Positions 17,031 to 25,468 of a DNA stretch of 64,000 bases are shown piece by piece. The DNA is from Halorubrum salipaludis (GTDB taxonomy: Archaea; Halobacteriota; Halobacteria; Halobacteriales; Haloferacaceae): NCBI RefSeq assembly GCF_002286985.1, contig NZ_NSKC01000001.1, positions 372,001 to 436,000 on the forward strand, written 5' to 3'. The notes beneath the pieces were generated by a model that worked only from the letters and a program-made list of their open reading frames with translations, searched no databases and was not told the DNA's origin. The translations under genes and the position numbers were made by a program. Every line of letters begins with the position of its first letter. Positions within the stretch are counted from its first letter, which is position 1.

Positions 17031-19829
17031 ATGACTCAGTCGGGGCTGTCTGACTTCTCGTCGTCCGGAGAGTCGGGCGACGGGGCGGAGGACGGCACGG
17101 AAGCCGAACGGGAGGAGCTGGCCGCACAGGAGGCGGCCGTCGTCGCCGGCGGCGGGCGCGGCCACGTCAGCGACGTGGTCGACGTCGACGAGGCGAAGTT
17201 CCCGGAGTCGACCGGGACCGTCGAGCTGATGATCACCCAGATCGACTACGCCGTCGAGGGGTACGGGAACGACGAGTACCCGGTCGTGCACGTGTTCGGC
17301 CGGCGGCCGGCGGAGAACGCCGAGGGGGCCGACCACGACACCGTCGAACACCTCCGCGTGCTCGGCGTCGAGCCGTACTTCTACGTCCCCACGGCCGACC
17401 TCGACCGCGACCCGGTCGAGGAGTACGACGTGGTGATCGGCACCCGCGAGGAGAACGCCGAGGGCGAGCCGTACGAGAGCATCCGCGGCGAGCCGCTCAC
17501 CCGGATCGTCACCCGAACCCCCCGCGACGTGGGGAGCATCCGCGACGACTTCGCGACGACGTTCGAGGCGGACATCCTGTTCCCGAACCGCTTTCTGATC
17601 GACAACGGGCTCAACGGGGGCATCCGCGTGGAGGAGCGCCGGCTCGACGACGGGGACGGGACGATCCAGGTCCACGAGGGGATGCTCGAACCCGCCGCGG
17701 TCGACGCCGAGATGCGGGTGAACACCTTCGACATCGAGGTCGACGACCGACGCGGCTTCCCCGAGGACGGCGAGGAGCCGATCATCTGTCTCACCAGCCA
17801 CGACTCCTACGACGACGAGTACGTCGTCTGGCTGTACGACGCGCCGGAGGCCGAGATTCCGCCGCCCGAGGACCTCCCGGACTACGAGGGGATCGTCGAC
17901 GAGGGCGCCAATCTCGACTTCGAGGTCCGGACCTTCGACGAGGAGGCCGCGATGCTCGACGCGTTCGTCGCGTACCTCGACGAGACCGACCCGGACCTGC
18001 TGACCGGGTGGAACTTCGAGGACTTCGACGCGCCGTACGTCCTCGACCGGCTGGAGGTGCTCGACGACGGGAGCCAGTACGACCTCTCCGTCGACCGGCT
18101 CTCCCGGATCGGCGAGGTGTGGCGCTCCGGCTGGGGCGGCCCGGACATCAAGGGCCGGGTCGTCTTCGACCTGCTGTACGCCTACAAGCGCACGATGTTC
18201 ACGGAGCTGGAGTCGTACCGGCTCGACGCCGTCGGCGAGCGCGAGCTGGGCGTGGGCAAGGAGCGTTACACGGGCGACATCGGCGACCTCTGGGAGCAAG
18301 ACCCCGAGCGGCTGCTGGAGTACAGCATCCGCGACGTGGAGCTGTGCGTCGAGATCGACCGCGCGCAGGACGTGATCGCCTTCTGGGACGACGCCCGGAA
18401 GATCGTCGGCTGCAAGCTGGAGGACGCGACGACGCCCGGCGACGCGGTCGACATGTACGTGCTCCACATGGCGTACGGCAACTTCGCGCTCCCCTCGAAG
18501 GGCCAGCAAGAGGCCGAGGAGTTCGAGGGCGGCGCGGTGTTCGACCCGATCTCCGGCGTCCGCGAGATGGTGAGCGTGCTCGACCTGAAGAGCCTCTACC
18601 CCATGTCGATGGTGACGATCAACGCCTCGCCGGAGACGAAGGTCGACCCCGAGGAGTACGACGGCGAGACGTACCGGACCCCGACGGGCGTCCACTTCCG
18701 GAAGGAGCCCGACGGGATCATCCGGGAGATGGTGAACGAGCTGCTCGACGAGCGCGAGGAGAAGAAGGCGCTCCGAAACGAGCACGATCCGGGGACGGAA
18801 GCGTACGAACAGTACGACCGGCAGCAGGGAGCTGTCAAGGTTCTGATGAACAGTTTGTACGGCGTGTTCGGGTGGGATCGATTCCGCCTGTACGACCGCG
18901 AAATGAGCGCGGGCGTCACCTCCACCAACCGCGAGGTGATCGCGTTCACCGCGGACGTGACCGACGAACTTGACAGGGAAGTTACATATGGAGATACTGA
19001 CAGCGTCATGCTCTCTCTCGGTGATTTGTCGAAAGAAGAGGCCATCGACACCTCCTTCGAGATAGAGGACCACATCAACGACCGCTACGACGACTTCGCG
19101 CGCGAGGAGCTGAACGCCGAGGATCACCGCTTCCAGATCGAGTTCGAGAAGCTCTACCGGCGCTTCTTCCAGGCGGGCAAGAAGAAGCGGTACGCGGGCC
19201 ACATCGTCTGGAAAGAGGGGAAAGACGTCGACGACATCGACATCACCGGGTTCGAGTACAAGCGGTCGGACATCGCCGGGATCACCAAGGAGGTCCAGCA
19301 GAACGTCATCGAGACGATCGTCACGGGCGACGACATCGACGAGGACCTCGAGGAGGTGAAGTCGTACCTGGTGGACGTGATCGCGCGGGTGCTCGACGGC
19401 GACGTGGACGTCGAGGAGATCGGCATTCCCGGCGGGATCGGCAAGAAGCTCGACGCCTACGAGACGCCGACCGCACAGGTGCGCGGCGCGAAGTACGCCA
19501 ACCTCATGCTCGGGACCAACTTCGGCAGCGGGTCGAAGCCGAAGCGGCTCTACATCGAGAAGGTCCACCCCGACTTCTGGGCGCGGATGGAAGCGGAGGA
19601 GGGGCTCGACCCGCAGCGCGACCACCTGTACGGGGAGTTCAAACGCGATCCGGACGTGATCTGCTTCGAGTACGCCGATCAGGTCCCCGACGAGTTCGAG
19701 GTCGACTGGGAGAAGATGTTGGACAAGACGCTTCAGGGACCGATCGAGCGCGTCATCGAGGCGCTCGGGATGTCGTGGGAGGAAGTGAAGACGGGCCAAG
19801 AGCAGACCGGGCTCGGATCGTTCATGTGA
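17031..19829 (+). CDS. polB: DNA polymerase family B (PolB), intein-free
   Basis: This 932-residue enzyme has a 3'-5' exonuclease domain with Exo I FDIEVDD (Asp234, Glu236), Exo II GWNFEDFDAPYVLDRL and Exo III YSIRDVELC, and a polymerase domain with motif A DLKSLYPMS (Asp518), motif B KVLMNSLYGVFG and motif C YGDTDS (Asp655, Asp657). It is one of the two replicative-type polymerases of haloarchaea. ATG 17031 is set by the TATA box 26 nt upstream; the open frame continues upstream but reads as non-coding. Haloarchaeal polB genes often carry inteins at motifs A, B and C; here none is present, but codon use is atypical exactly at the motif B and motif C sites. Confidence 0.95.
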   Translation: MTQSGLSDFSSSGESGDGAEDGTEAEREELAAQEAAVVAGGGRGHVSDVVDVDEAKFPESTGTVELMITQIDYAVEGYGNDEYPVVHVFGRRPAENAEGADHDTVEHLRVLGVEPYFYVPTADLDRDPVEEYDVVIGTREENAEGEPYESIRGEPLTRIVTRTPRDVGSIRDDFATTFEADILFPNRFLIDNGLNGGIRVEERRLDDGDGTIQVHEGMLEPAAVDAEMRVNTFDIEVDDRRGFPEDGEEPIICLTSHDSYDDEYVVWLYDAPEAEIPPPEDLPDYEGIVDEGANLDFEVRTFDEEAAMLDAFVAYLDETDPDLLTGWNFEDFDAPYVLDRLEVLDDGSQYDLSVDRLSRIGEVWRSGWGGPDIKGRVVFDLLYAYKRTMFTELESYRLDAVGERELGVGKERYTGDIGDLWEQDPERLLEYSIRDVELCVEIDRAQDVIAFWDDARKIVGCKLEDATTPGDAVDMYVLHMAYGNFALPSKGQQEAEEFEGGAVFDPISGVREMVSVLDLKSLYPMSMVTINASPETKVDPEEYDGETYRTPTGVHFRKEPDGIIREMVNELLDEREEKKALRNEHDPGTEAYEQYDRQQGAVKVLMNSLYGVFGWDRFRLYDREMSAGVTSTNREVIAFTADVTDELDREVTYGDTDSVMLSLGDLSKEEAIDTSFEIEDHINDRYDDFAREELNAEDHRFQIEFEKLYRRFFQAGKKKRYAGHIVWKEGKDVDDIDITGFEYKRSDIAGITKEVQQNVIETIVTGDDIDEDLEEVKSYLVDVIARVLDGDVDVEEIGIPGGIGKKLDAYETPTAQVRGAKYANLMLGTNFGSGSKPKRLYIEKVHPDFWARMEAEEGLDPQRDHLYGEFKRDPDVICFEYADQVPDEFEVDWEKMLDKTLQGPIERVIEALGMSWEEVKTGQEQTGLGSFM
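18795..18881 (+). other. Atypical-codon patch at the pol-b intein site of polB
   Basis: Around LMN/SLYG (junction 18851/18852) the gene uses codons rare elsewhere in the window: GAT, GAA, GGA, GCT, GTT, AGT, TTG, GAT, CGA. Codons on both sides revert to C/G-ending forms. The patch is centred near the known pol-b intein insertion point (after Asn607). Confidence 0.6.
18966..19037 (+). other. Atypical-codon patch at the pol-c intein site of polB
   Basis: About 72 nt centred on YGDT/DS (junction 18998/18999) use GAA, CTT, AGG, GAA, GTT, ACA, TAT, GGA, GAT, ACT and then TCT, GGT, GAT, TTG, AAA, GAA, while flanking codons are C/G-ending. The encoded protein is the normal motif C. Confidence 0.65.
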
Positions 19830-19975
19830 GCCGGAACGGCGGCGGGCCCGAGTTCTTGAAACCGCTTTTCGATCGTTGAGAAAATTTCTTTTCGATTTCG
19901 GGATATTCTACGGGAGATGCGTAACCATTAACCCGCCGAGAGACCAGTGTACGGACACGAGGCACGAGAATACAT

Positions 19976-20899
19976 ATGGCAACTCTCGAAATCAACGATC
20001 TCCACGCGCGGGTAGCTGAAGAGGACGGCGAACGCATTCTTCGCGGGGTCGACCTGACCGTCGAGTCCGGAGAGATCCACGCGCTGATGGGTCCGAACGG
20101 CTCCGGGAAGTCGACGCTCGCGAAGGTCATCGCCGGCCACCCCGCCTACGAGGTCACCGGCGGCGAGGTCCTCCTGCACCTGGACGAAGAGGACGTCGCC
20201 GACATCGACGCCGAGCTCGACGACGAGGACTACCACTGGGAGCTGTTGGAGCTCGAACCCAACGAGCGCGCCGCGCTCGGGATCTTCCTCGGGTTCCAGT
20301 ACCCGGCGGAGATCGAGGGTGTCACCATGACGAACTTCCTCCGACAGGCGCTCAACGCCAAGGCGGACGAGCGCGAGGAGCTGTTCGAGGAGGAGGACGA
20401 AGACGAGGAGGCTGAGGCCGACGCGGACGACGAAGGCTACGAGACCTCCCCGATGGAGGGTCCCGCGGACGACGGCGAGATCGGCGTCGCCGAGTTCCAG
20501 GAGATCCTCTCGGAGAAGATGGAGCTGCTCGACATGGACGAGAAGTTCATGCAGCGATACCTCAACGCCGGCTTCTCCGGCGGCGAAAAGAAGCAGAACG
20601 AGGTCCTGCAGGCGGCGATGCTCGAGCCCGGGATCGCGGTGCTCGACGAGATCGACTCCGGGCTGGACATCGACCGGCTCCAGGACGTCTCGAAGGGGAT
20701 CAACGCGCTCCGCGACGAGCAGGGCACGGGCGTCCTCCAGATCACCCACTACCAGCGGATTCTCGACTACGTCGAGCCCGACCACGTCCACGTCATGCTA
20801 GACGGCGAGGTCGTCAAAAGCGGCGGCGCGGAGCTCGCCGAGAAGCTCGAGGACAAGGGGTACGACTGGGTCCGCGAGGACGCATTCGAGACCGCGTAA
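19976..20899 (+). CDS. sufC: Fe-S cluster assembly ATPase SufC
   Basis: This 307-residue ABC ATPase has Walker [10 protein letters not shown], the Q-loop [10 protein letters not shown], a signature region [13 protein letters not shown] and Walker [13 protein letters not shown], all in the SufC form. SufC powers the SufBCD scaffold that builds Fe-S clusters in the cytoplasm. Residues about 137-165 are an acidic Glu/Asp insertion typical of halophilic SufC. It is the first gene of sufC-sufB-sufD, 52 nt before sufB. No iron box is visible upstream. Confidence 0.95.
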   Translation: MATLEINDLHARVAEEDGERILRGVDLTVESGEIHALMGPNGSGKSTLAKVIAGHPAYEVTGGEVLLHLDEEDVADIDAELDDEDYHWELLELEPNERAALGIFLGFQYPAEIEGVTMTNFLRQALNAKADEREELFEEEDEDEEAEADADDEGYETSPMEGPADDGEIGVAEFQEILSEKMELLDMDEKFMQRYLNAGFSGGEKKQNEVLQAAMLEPGIAVLDEIDSGLDIDRLQDVSKGINALRDEQGTGVLQITHYQRILDYVEPDHVHVMLDGEVVKSGGAELAEKLEDKGYDWVREDAFETA

Positions 20900-20951
20900 C
20901 CGAATCCGGGCACGCGATACACGTAAACACGAGAATCCGTAACAAGATACT

Positions 20952-22382
20952 ATGAGCTCACAACAGGACGAACTGAAGGAGACAGACACCGAGGCCCGCT
21001 TCGAGTTCAAGAAGGAGGAGAAGTCCGCCTTCCAGACCGACAAGGGCCTCACCGAGGAGACGGTCCGCGTCATCTCGGAGGACAAGGACGAACCGGAGTG
21101 GATGCTGGAGCGGCGCCTGCGCGCGCTCGAGCAGTTCCAGGAGATGCCGATGCCGACCGACTGGCCCGGACAGCCGGACCTGAGCGAGGTCGACGTCGAC
21201 GAGATCATCCCGTACATCCGGCCGGACGTGGACGTCCGCGCCGGCGTGGACGACTGGACCGAACTCCCGGACGAGATCAAAGACACCTTCGACAAGCTGG
21301 GCATCCCGGAGGCCGAGAAGAACGCGCTCTCCGGTGTCGGCGCGCAGTACGAGTCGGAGGTCGTCTACCAGAACATGCAGGAGCGCTGGGAGGAGAAGGG
21401 CGTCATCTTCTGTAACATGGACGAGGCCGTCCAGGAGCACGAGGAACTCGTCCGCGAGCACTTCATGACGAAGTGCGTCCCCCCGAGCGACAACAAGTTC
21501 GCGGCGCTCCACGGCGCCATCTGGTCCGGCGGCTCGTTCGTCTACGTGCCGGAGAACACCACCGTCGACATGCCGGTGCAGGCGTACTTCCGGATGAACA
21601 GCGAGGGGATGGGCCAGTTCGAGCACACGCTCATCATCGCCGAGGAGGGCTCCGAGGTCCACTATATCGAGGGGTGTTCCGCCCCGAAGTACTCGGCGTT
21701 TAACCTCCACTCCGGCGGCGTCGAAGTGTTCGTCGGCGAGGACGCCCACGTCCAGTACTCCACGGTGCAGAACTGGTCGAAGAACACCTACAACCTGAAC
21801 ACGAAGCGCGCCATCGCCGAGAAGGGCGGGCGCATGGAGTGGATCTCCGGGTCGATGGGGTCGAAGGCGACGATGCTGTACCCCTCGACGATCCTGAAGG
21901 GGCGCGGCGCCTCCGACAACCACATCACCATCGCCTTCGCGGGCGAGGGGCAGGACATCGACACCGGCGCGAAGGTGTACCACAACGCGCCCGAGACCAA
22001 GTCGACCATCGAGTCGAAGTCGATCTCGAAGGACGGCGGCCGCACGAACTACCGCGGGCTCGTCCACATCGCCGACGGCGCCGAGAACTCCTCGACCGCC
22101 GTCGAGTGCGACGCGCTGATGTTCGACAACGAGTCGACCTCCGACACCATGCCGTACATGGAAATCAACGAGTCGAAGGTCGACGTCGCCCACGAGGCGA
22201 CCGTCGGGAAGATCGGCGACGAGGACATCTTCTACCTGCAGTCGCGCGGCCTCGACGACGACGACGCCAAGCAGATGATCGTTTCGGGCTTCATCGAGCC
22301 CATCACGGAGGAGCTGCCCATCGAGTACGCCGTCGAGCTCAACCGGCTCGTCGAGCTCGAGATGGAGGGCTCGCTCGGATAA
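20952..22382 (+). CDS. sufB: Fe-S cluster assembly scaffold SufB
   Basis: This 476-residue protein has the SufB core beta-helix with conserved segments such as TKCVPPSDNKFAALHGAIWS, YFRMNSEGMGQFEHTLII, EGCSAPKYS and the C-terminal AENSSTAVECDALMFDN region. SufB is the subunit on which Fe-S clusters form, acting with SufC and SufD. It begins at ATG 20952 and ends 1 nt before sufD, so the two are tightly coupled. Length is normal for archaeal SufB. Confidence 0.95.
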   Translation: MSSQQDELKETDTEARFEFKKEEKSAFQTDKGLTEETVRVISEDKDEPEWMLERRLRALEQFQEMPMPTDWPGQPDLSEVDVDEIIPYIRPDVDVRAGVDDWTELPDEIKDTFDKLGIPEAEKNALSGVGAQYESEVVYQNMQERWEEKGVIFCNMDEAVQEHEELVREHFMTKCVPPSDNKFAALHGAIWSGGSFVYVPENTTVDMPVQAYFRMNSEGMGQFEHTLIIAEEGSEVHYIEGCSAPKYSAFNLHSGGVEVFVGEDAHVQYSTVQNWSKNTYNLNTKRAIAEKGGRMEWISGSMGSKATMLYPSTILKGRGASDNHITIAFAGEGQDIDTGAKVYHNAPETKSTIESKSISKDGGRTNYRGLVHIADGAENSSTAVECDALMFDNESTSDTMPYMEINESKVDVAHEATVGKIGDEDIFYLQSRGLDDDDAKQMIVSGFIEPITEELPIEYAVELNRLVELEMEGSLG

Positions 22383-22383
22383 C

Positions 22384-23598
22384 ATGAGCACGCAAGCAAT
22401 CGAGAGCCTCTCTGAGGACACGGTACGACGCATCGCCGACGAACGCGACGAGCCCGAGTGGCTCCTCGAGACCCGTCTGAACGCGCTGTCGGCGCTGGAG
22501 ACGGCCGACCTCCCCGACGTGATCCAGACGCCCGGGCGTCGCTGGACCGACCTGGAAGCGCTCGACTTCGAGTCGCTGGTCGATCCGCTGAACCAGTCGG
22601 ACGCCACGGAACGGTCGGTCGGCGACGACGAGGTCGTCGTCCTCCCCTTCACCGAGGCGTTCGAGGAGTACGGCGACGTCATCGAGACGAACTTCGGCTC
22701 GGTACTCGACCCCGAAGAGAACTACCTCACCGCGCTGTCGGTCGCGCTGTTCACGACCGGCACGTTCGTCTACGTCCCCGAGGGCGTCGACGTCGAGGAC
22801 GTGACGGTGCGCGCGGAGATGAACTCCCGTTCGCTGTTCAGCCAGACGCTCGTCGTCGCCGAGGAGTCGTCGTCGGTGACGATCCTCGAGTCGATCGAGT
22901 CGGGTGGCAGCGAGGCCGGCGACGACCGGTACTTCTCGAACCTCGTCGAGATCGCGGCGGGCGAGAACGCGAGCGTCCAGTTCGGCTCGCTCCAGAACCT
23001 CGACGACGACACGTACACCTACTCGCTGAAGCGCGCCGACGTGGGCACCTACGGCACCGTCGACTGGATCGAGAGCAACTTCGGGTCGAAGCTGACGCGC
23101 TCTGACGTCGAGTCGGAGCTGAACGGCGACGGCGCCGAGAGCCAGATCGTCGGGACGTTCTTCGGAACCGACGACCAGCACTTCGACATCAACGCCCGCG
23201 TCTGGCACCAGGCCGAGCACACGACCGCCGACCTGGTCACGCGCGGCGTGCTCGACGACGTGGCCCGCTCCGTCTACGAGGGGGTTCAGGACGTCGGCAA
23301 CGACGCGTGGAACACCTCCAGCTACCAGCGCGAGAACACGCTGATGCTGTCGGACGACGCCGAGGCGGACGCGTCGCCGAAGCTGATCATCCACAACCAC
23401 GACACCGAGGCGTCGCACTCCGCGACGGTCGGGCAGGTCGACGCCGAGGACCTGTTCTACCTCGAAAGCCGCTCGATCGACTCCCGCACGGCGCGGAACA
23501 TGCTCGTCGAGGGCTTCTTCGTGCCCGTCCTCGAAGAGATCGCCGTCGACGAGTTCCGCGACGACGTCGAGGAGCTCGTCTTCGAGCGCCTGCAGTAA
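22384..23598 (+). CDS. sufD: Fe-S cluster assembly protein SufD
   Basis: This 404-residue paralogue of SufB shares its N-terminal region (ESLSEDTVRRIADERDEPEW) and C-terminal core (ENTLMLSDDAEADASPKLI, HSATVGQVDAEDLFYLESR). It forms the heterodimer with SufB that receives sulfur and iron. It is the last gene of the sufCBD operon; a T6 run follows 20 nt after the stop. Confidence 0.93.
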   Translation: MSTQAIESLSEDTVRRIADERDEPEWLLETRLNALSALETADLPDVIQTPGRRWTDLEALDFESLVDPLNQSDATERSVGDDEVVVLPFTEAFEEYGDVIETNFGSVLDPEENYLTALSVALFTTGTFVYVPEGVDVEDVTVRAEMNSRSLFSQTLVVAEESSSVTILESIESGGSEAGDDRYFSNLVEIAAGENASVQFGSLQNLDDDTYTYSLKRADVGTYGTVDWIESNFGSKLTRSDVESELNGDGAESQIVGTFFGTDDQHFDINARVWHQAEHTTADLVTRGVLDDVARSVYEGVQDVGNDAWNTSSYQRENTLMLSDDAEADASPKLIIHNHDTEASHSATVGQVDAEDLFYLESRSIDSRTARNMLVEGFFVPVLEEIAVDEFRDDVEELVFERLQ

Positions 23599-23617
23599 CG
23601 GCCGCGTTCGGTTCCCG

Positions 23618-23623
23618 TTTTTT
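23618..23623 (+). terminator. T-run terminator after sufD
   Basis: TTTTTT directly downstream of the sufD stop, the usual archaeal T-rich termination signal. Confidence 0.5.
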
Positions 23624-23732
23624 GACGCAGCGCAACCGGGAGCGCCGGCTGCGGCTACAGACGAGTCTCCGACGGCTCGTCGATCAGTGAGGGTTCGAAG
23701 AAAAGGGCCCGTCCGGCGGCTACGGGGAAGGG

Positions 23733-24167
23733 TTACGCGTCGGCGTCTTCGTCGTCAGCGTCTTCCTCTTCGTCGTCATCGTCAGCCCCCTCGTCCTCGT
23801 CGTCTGCGTCCGCATCGGACGCGACGTCGCTCACGGCGTCACCGAGGTCGTCGAGCTCGCCGTCGAGGTAGGCGCTGATCTGCTCGTGGATCTGACTGAC
23901 GTGATCGGGCGCCTGATCCGGCAGGGCGGACGGCGGGCCGCGGTCGCCGGACGCCTCGCTGGCTGCGCCGTCGTCGTCCTCGGCGTCGTCGTCCTCGTCG
24001 CCGTCGGCCGCGTCGTCCACGGGCGCGTCGGACGGAGCGTTCTCGTCGGCCGCCGTCGCGTTGTCGTTCGCCTGTGCGTCTGCGGGGGCGGCGGCGCCGA
24101 CCGCCGCCACGCCACCGATCAGGACGGTCACGGCGAGCGCGACCGTCGCGAGTGTTTTCGCGTTCAT
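23733..24167 (-). CDS. Exported acidic protein
   Basis: This 144-residue protein has a Sec-type signal peptide (MNAKTLATVALAVTVLIGGVA, cleavage probably near AAAPADA). The mature part is extremely rich in Asp, Glu and Ala, with one predicted helical segment in the middle (DQAPDHVSQIHEQISAYLDG) between acidic low-complexity stretches. A TATA-like CTTATTT on the minus strand (24192-24198) is about 27 nt upstream of the ATG. It is convergent with sufD. I do not recognise a function; a surface or periplasm-facing polyanion is possible. Confidence 0.7.
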   Translation of the reverse strand: MNAKTLATVALAVTVLIGGVAAVGAAAPADAQANDNATAADENAPSDAPVDDAADGDEDDDAEDDDGAASEASGDRGPPSALPDQAPDHVSQIHEQISAYLDGELDDLGDAVSDVASDADADDEDEGADDDDEEEDADDEDADA

Positions 24168-24223
24168 CGCGTCTTCCCGTATCGACCGCCGGGAAATAAG
24201 GGGTGGAAGCGCTCAACCCGATT

Positions 24224-24287
24224 TTATCCGAATTCGTCGGCGTCGTTCCGCGTTTATTCCGATTTAACGCGGGATAATTCGGGATAA
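24224..24287 (-). promoter_or_regulatory. Cluster of related A/T-rich motifs upstream of the acidic exported protein gene
   Basis: Three copies of a TTAT(T/C)CC(G)A(A/T)TT-like motif lie at 24224-24234 (plus), 24254-24265 (plus) and 24275-24287 (minus), together with a CCGCGTT/AACGCGG inverted repeat. They lie just upstream of the TATA-like box for the minus-strand gene. Confidence 0.35.
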
Positions 24288-24389
24288 CGGGTCTCTCGGC
24301 CGCGAACCGATCCGGACGGCGGGTTCGGTGCGCCGACCGCCCACTGCCCCCGCCAGCGCGCGGAGACGGACCGAACCGTGAGAGGGAAC

Positions 24390-24397
24390 ACCTTAAG
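24390..24397 (+). promoter_or_regulatory. TATA-like box of the ferritin-like/DtxR operon
   Basis: The A/T-rich CCTTAAGT predicts transcription from about 24420, which places the GTG codons at 24459/24465 on the transcript and excludes the earlier GTG at 24378. Confidence 0.45.
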
Positions 24398-24458
24398 TCG
24401 GAGAGGCTCGGAACTGTTGACGTATGCGACGCGTATCGGTCCGTCTCGGGTGGTCGTC

Positions 24459-24944
24459 GTGAGCGTGAGCCAGCGGGTCGCCTCGGACGACCAGCTCGCG
24501 CGGCTGCTCCAGATCGGAATCGTGCTCGAAGAGGTCGTCGAGGCGCGGACCCACCGGCACTACCAGCAGCTGGACGCCGAGCTCGACGAGGAGGTCGAAC
24601 AGCTGCTCGCGGACGCCGCCGAGGAATCGGCGGCCCACCGCGAACGGTTAGAGACGCTGATCGAGGACCTCGGCGTCGACAGCGTCCCGTTCGGCGAGAT
24701 CGAGTCGCTCGTCGACGCCCGGTACGGTCGGACCCGGCCGGAGGACTTCGACGACGTGCTGTACGACCAGCTGTGTAACGAGGAGACGGCCTACAAGTTC
24801 TACGACGACCTCATCGGGGCGATCGAGGACTCGGACGTCGAGTTCTCGATCGACCGCGAGGAACTGGTCGCGACCTTGACGGCGATCCGCGACGAGGAGG
24901 CCGAGGGGGTGCGCGAAGTGACCGAGGTCATGGAACGACGATGA
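24459..24944 (+). CDS. Ferritin-like (rubrerythrin-related) protein
   Basis: This protein of about 161 residues is all-helical with ferritin-like metal-ligand spacing: EEVVEARTHRHYQQL in the first long helix and AAEESAAHRERLETLI in the second, and a second helix pair later (NEETAYKFYDDLIGAIE and DEEAEGVREVTEVME). It may bind a di-iron centre; catalysis or storage is not established. GTG 24459 or 24465 is the likely start from the promoter position. It is followed 43 nt later by a DtxR-type metal regulator, suggesting a shared role in iron or manganese homeostasis. Confidence 0.65.
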   Translation: MSVSQRVASDDQLARLLQIGIVLEEVVEARTHRHYQQLDAELDEEVEQLLADAAEESAAHRERLETLIEDLGVDSVPFGEIESLVDARYGRTRPEDFDDVLYDQLCNEETAYKFYDDLIGAIEDSDVEFSIDREELVATLTAIRDEEAEGVREVTEVMERR

Positions 24945-24987
24945 ACCGAACTGAGGAGCAGCCGACGAGTCCCGACGGAGGGGAGCC

Positions 24988-25428
24988 GTGAACACCGCAG
25001 ACCAGTACCTCAAGACGATATACGTCGTACAGGACCAGGAGGACGGCCCCGCCTCGACCGGATCGATAGCCGACGCCCTCGGCGTCAGCCCGGCGAGCGC
25101 GAACGAAATGATCGGGAAGCTCGAGGAGCGCGGGCTCGCGGAACACGAGAAGTACAAGGGCGTCACGCTCACGGACGACGGGATCGTGCGTGCGCGAGAC
25201 GCGCTCCAGACCTACTGTATCATCGAGCGCTTCCTCGCGAACGTGCTCGCCGTCGAGGACTTCCAAGCGGAGGCCCGCGAGCTGGAGGCGGTCATCGACG
25301 ACACCGTCGCCGAGCGGCTCGACACGATCATCGACCGGGAGCCGGAGTGTCCGGACTGTTTCGACCCAGAGACCGACGCCTGTTCGTGTCTGGAGATCGC
25401 GGCGGCACCGGTCGAACCGGAGCAGTAG
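24988..25428 (+). CDS. DtxR/SirR-family metal-dependent transcriptional regulator
   Basis: This 146-residue protein has the DtxR winged helix (TADQYLKTIYVVQDQ, SIADALGVSPASANEMIGKL) and a dimerisation/metal-binding domain (CIIERFLANVL, with Glu and Cys candidates for metal ligands). The C-terminus carries a Cys cluster CPDCFDPETDACSC, common in the haloarchaeal SirR/TroR form. It has no SH3-like third domain. Such regulators bind inverted TTAGG...CCTAA boxes when loaded with Fe2+ or Mn2+; three such boxes occur in this window at 32.6, 33.8 and 35.1 kb, but which paralogue uses them is unknown. It starts at GTG 24988. Confidence 0.88.
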   Translation: MNTADQYLKTIYVVQDQEDGPASTGSIADALGVSPASANEMIGKLEERGLAEHEKYKGVTLTDDGIVRARDALQTYCIIERFLANVLAVEDFQAEARELEAVIDDTVAERLDTIIDREPECPDCFDPETDACSCLEIAAAPVEPEQ

Positions 25429-25441
25429 AACCGGAGCAGTA
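25414..25441 (+). repeat. 14-bp tandem duplication spanning the stop of the DtxR gene
   Basis: Two identical 14-nt units, 25414-25427 and 25428-25441, each ending in the TAG context of the stop codon. Confidence 0.85.
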
Positions 25442-25468
25442 GCGGAAATACGCCCGTAGAAGCCGTTT

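Noticed and set aside
16953-19799. 948-codon open frame antisense to polB
   Set aside because: Composition (Val/His/Leu/Arg-rich) is typical of antisense to halophile genes, and polB is secure.
24424-24462. 12-codon ORF (MRRVSVRLGWSS) at the start of the ferritin-like transcript
   Set aside because: It begins near the predicted transcription start but is too short and ends beside the main start without a clear coupling pattern; not enough to call a leader peptide.
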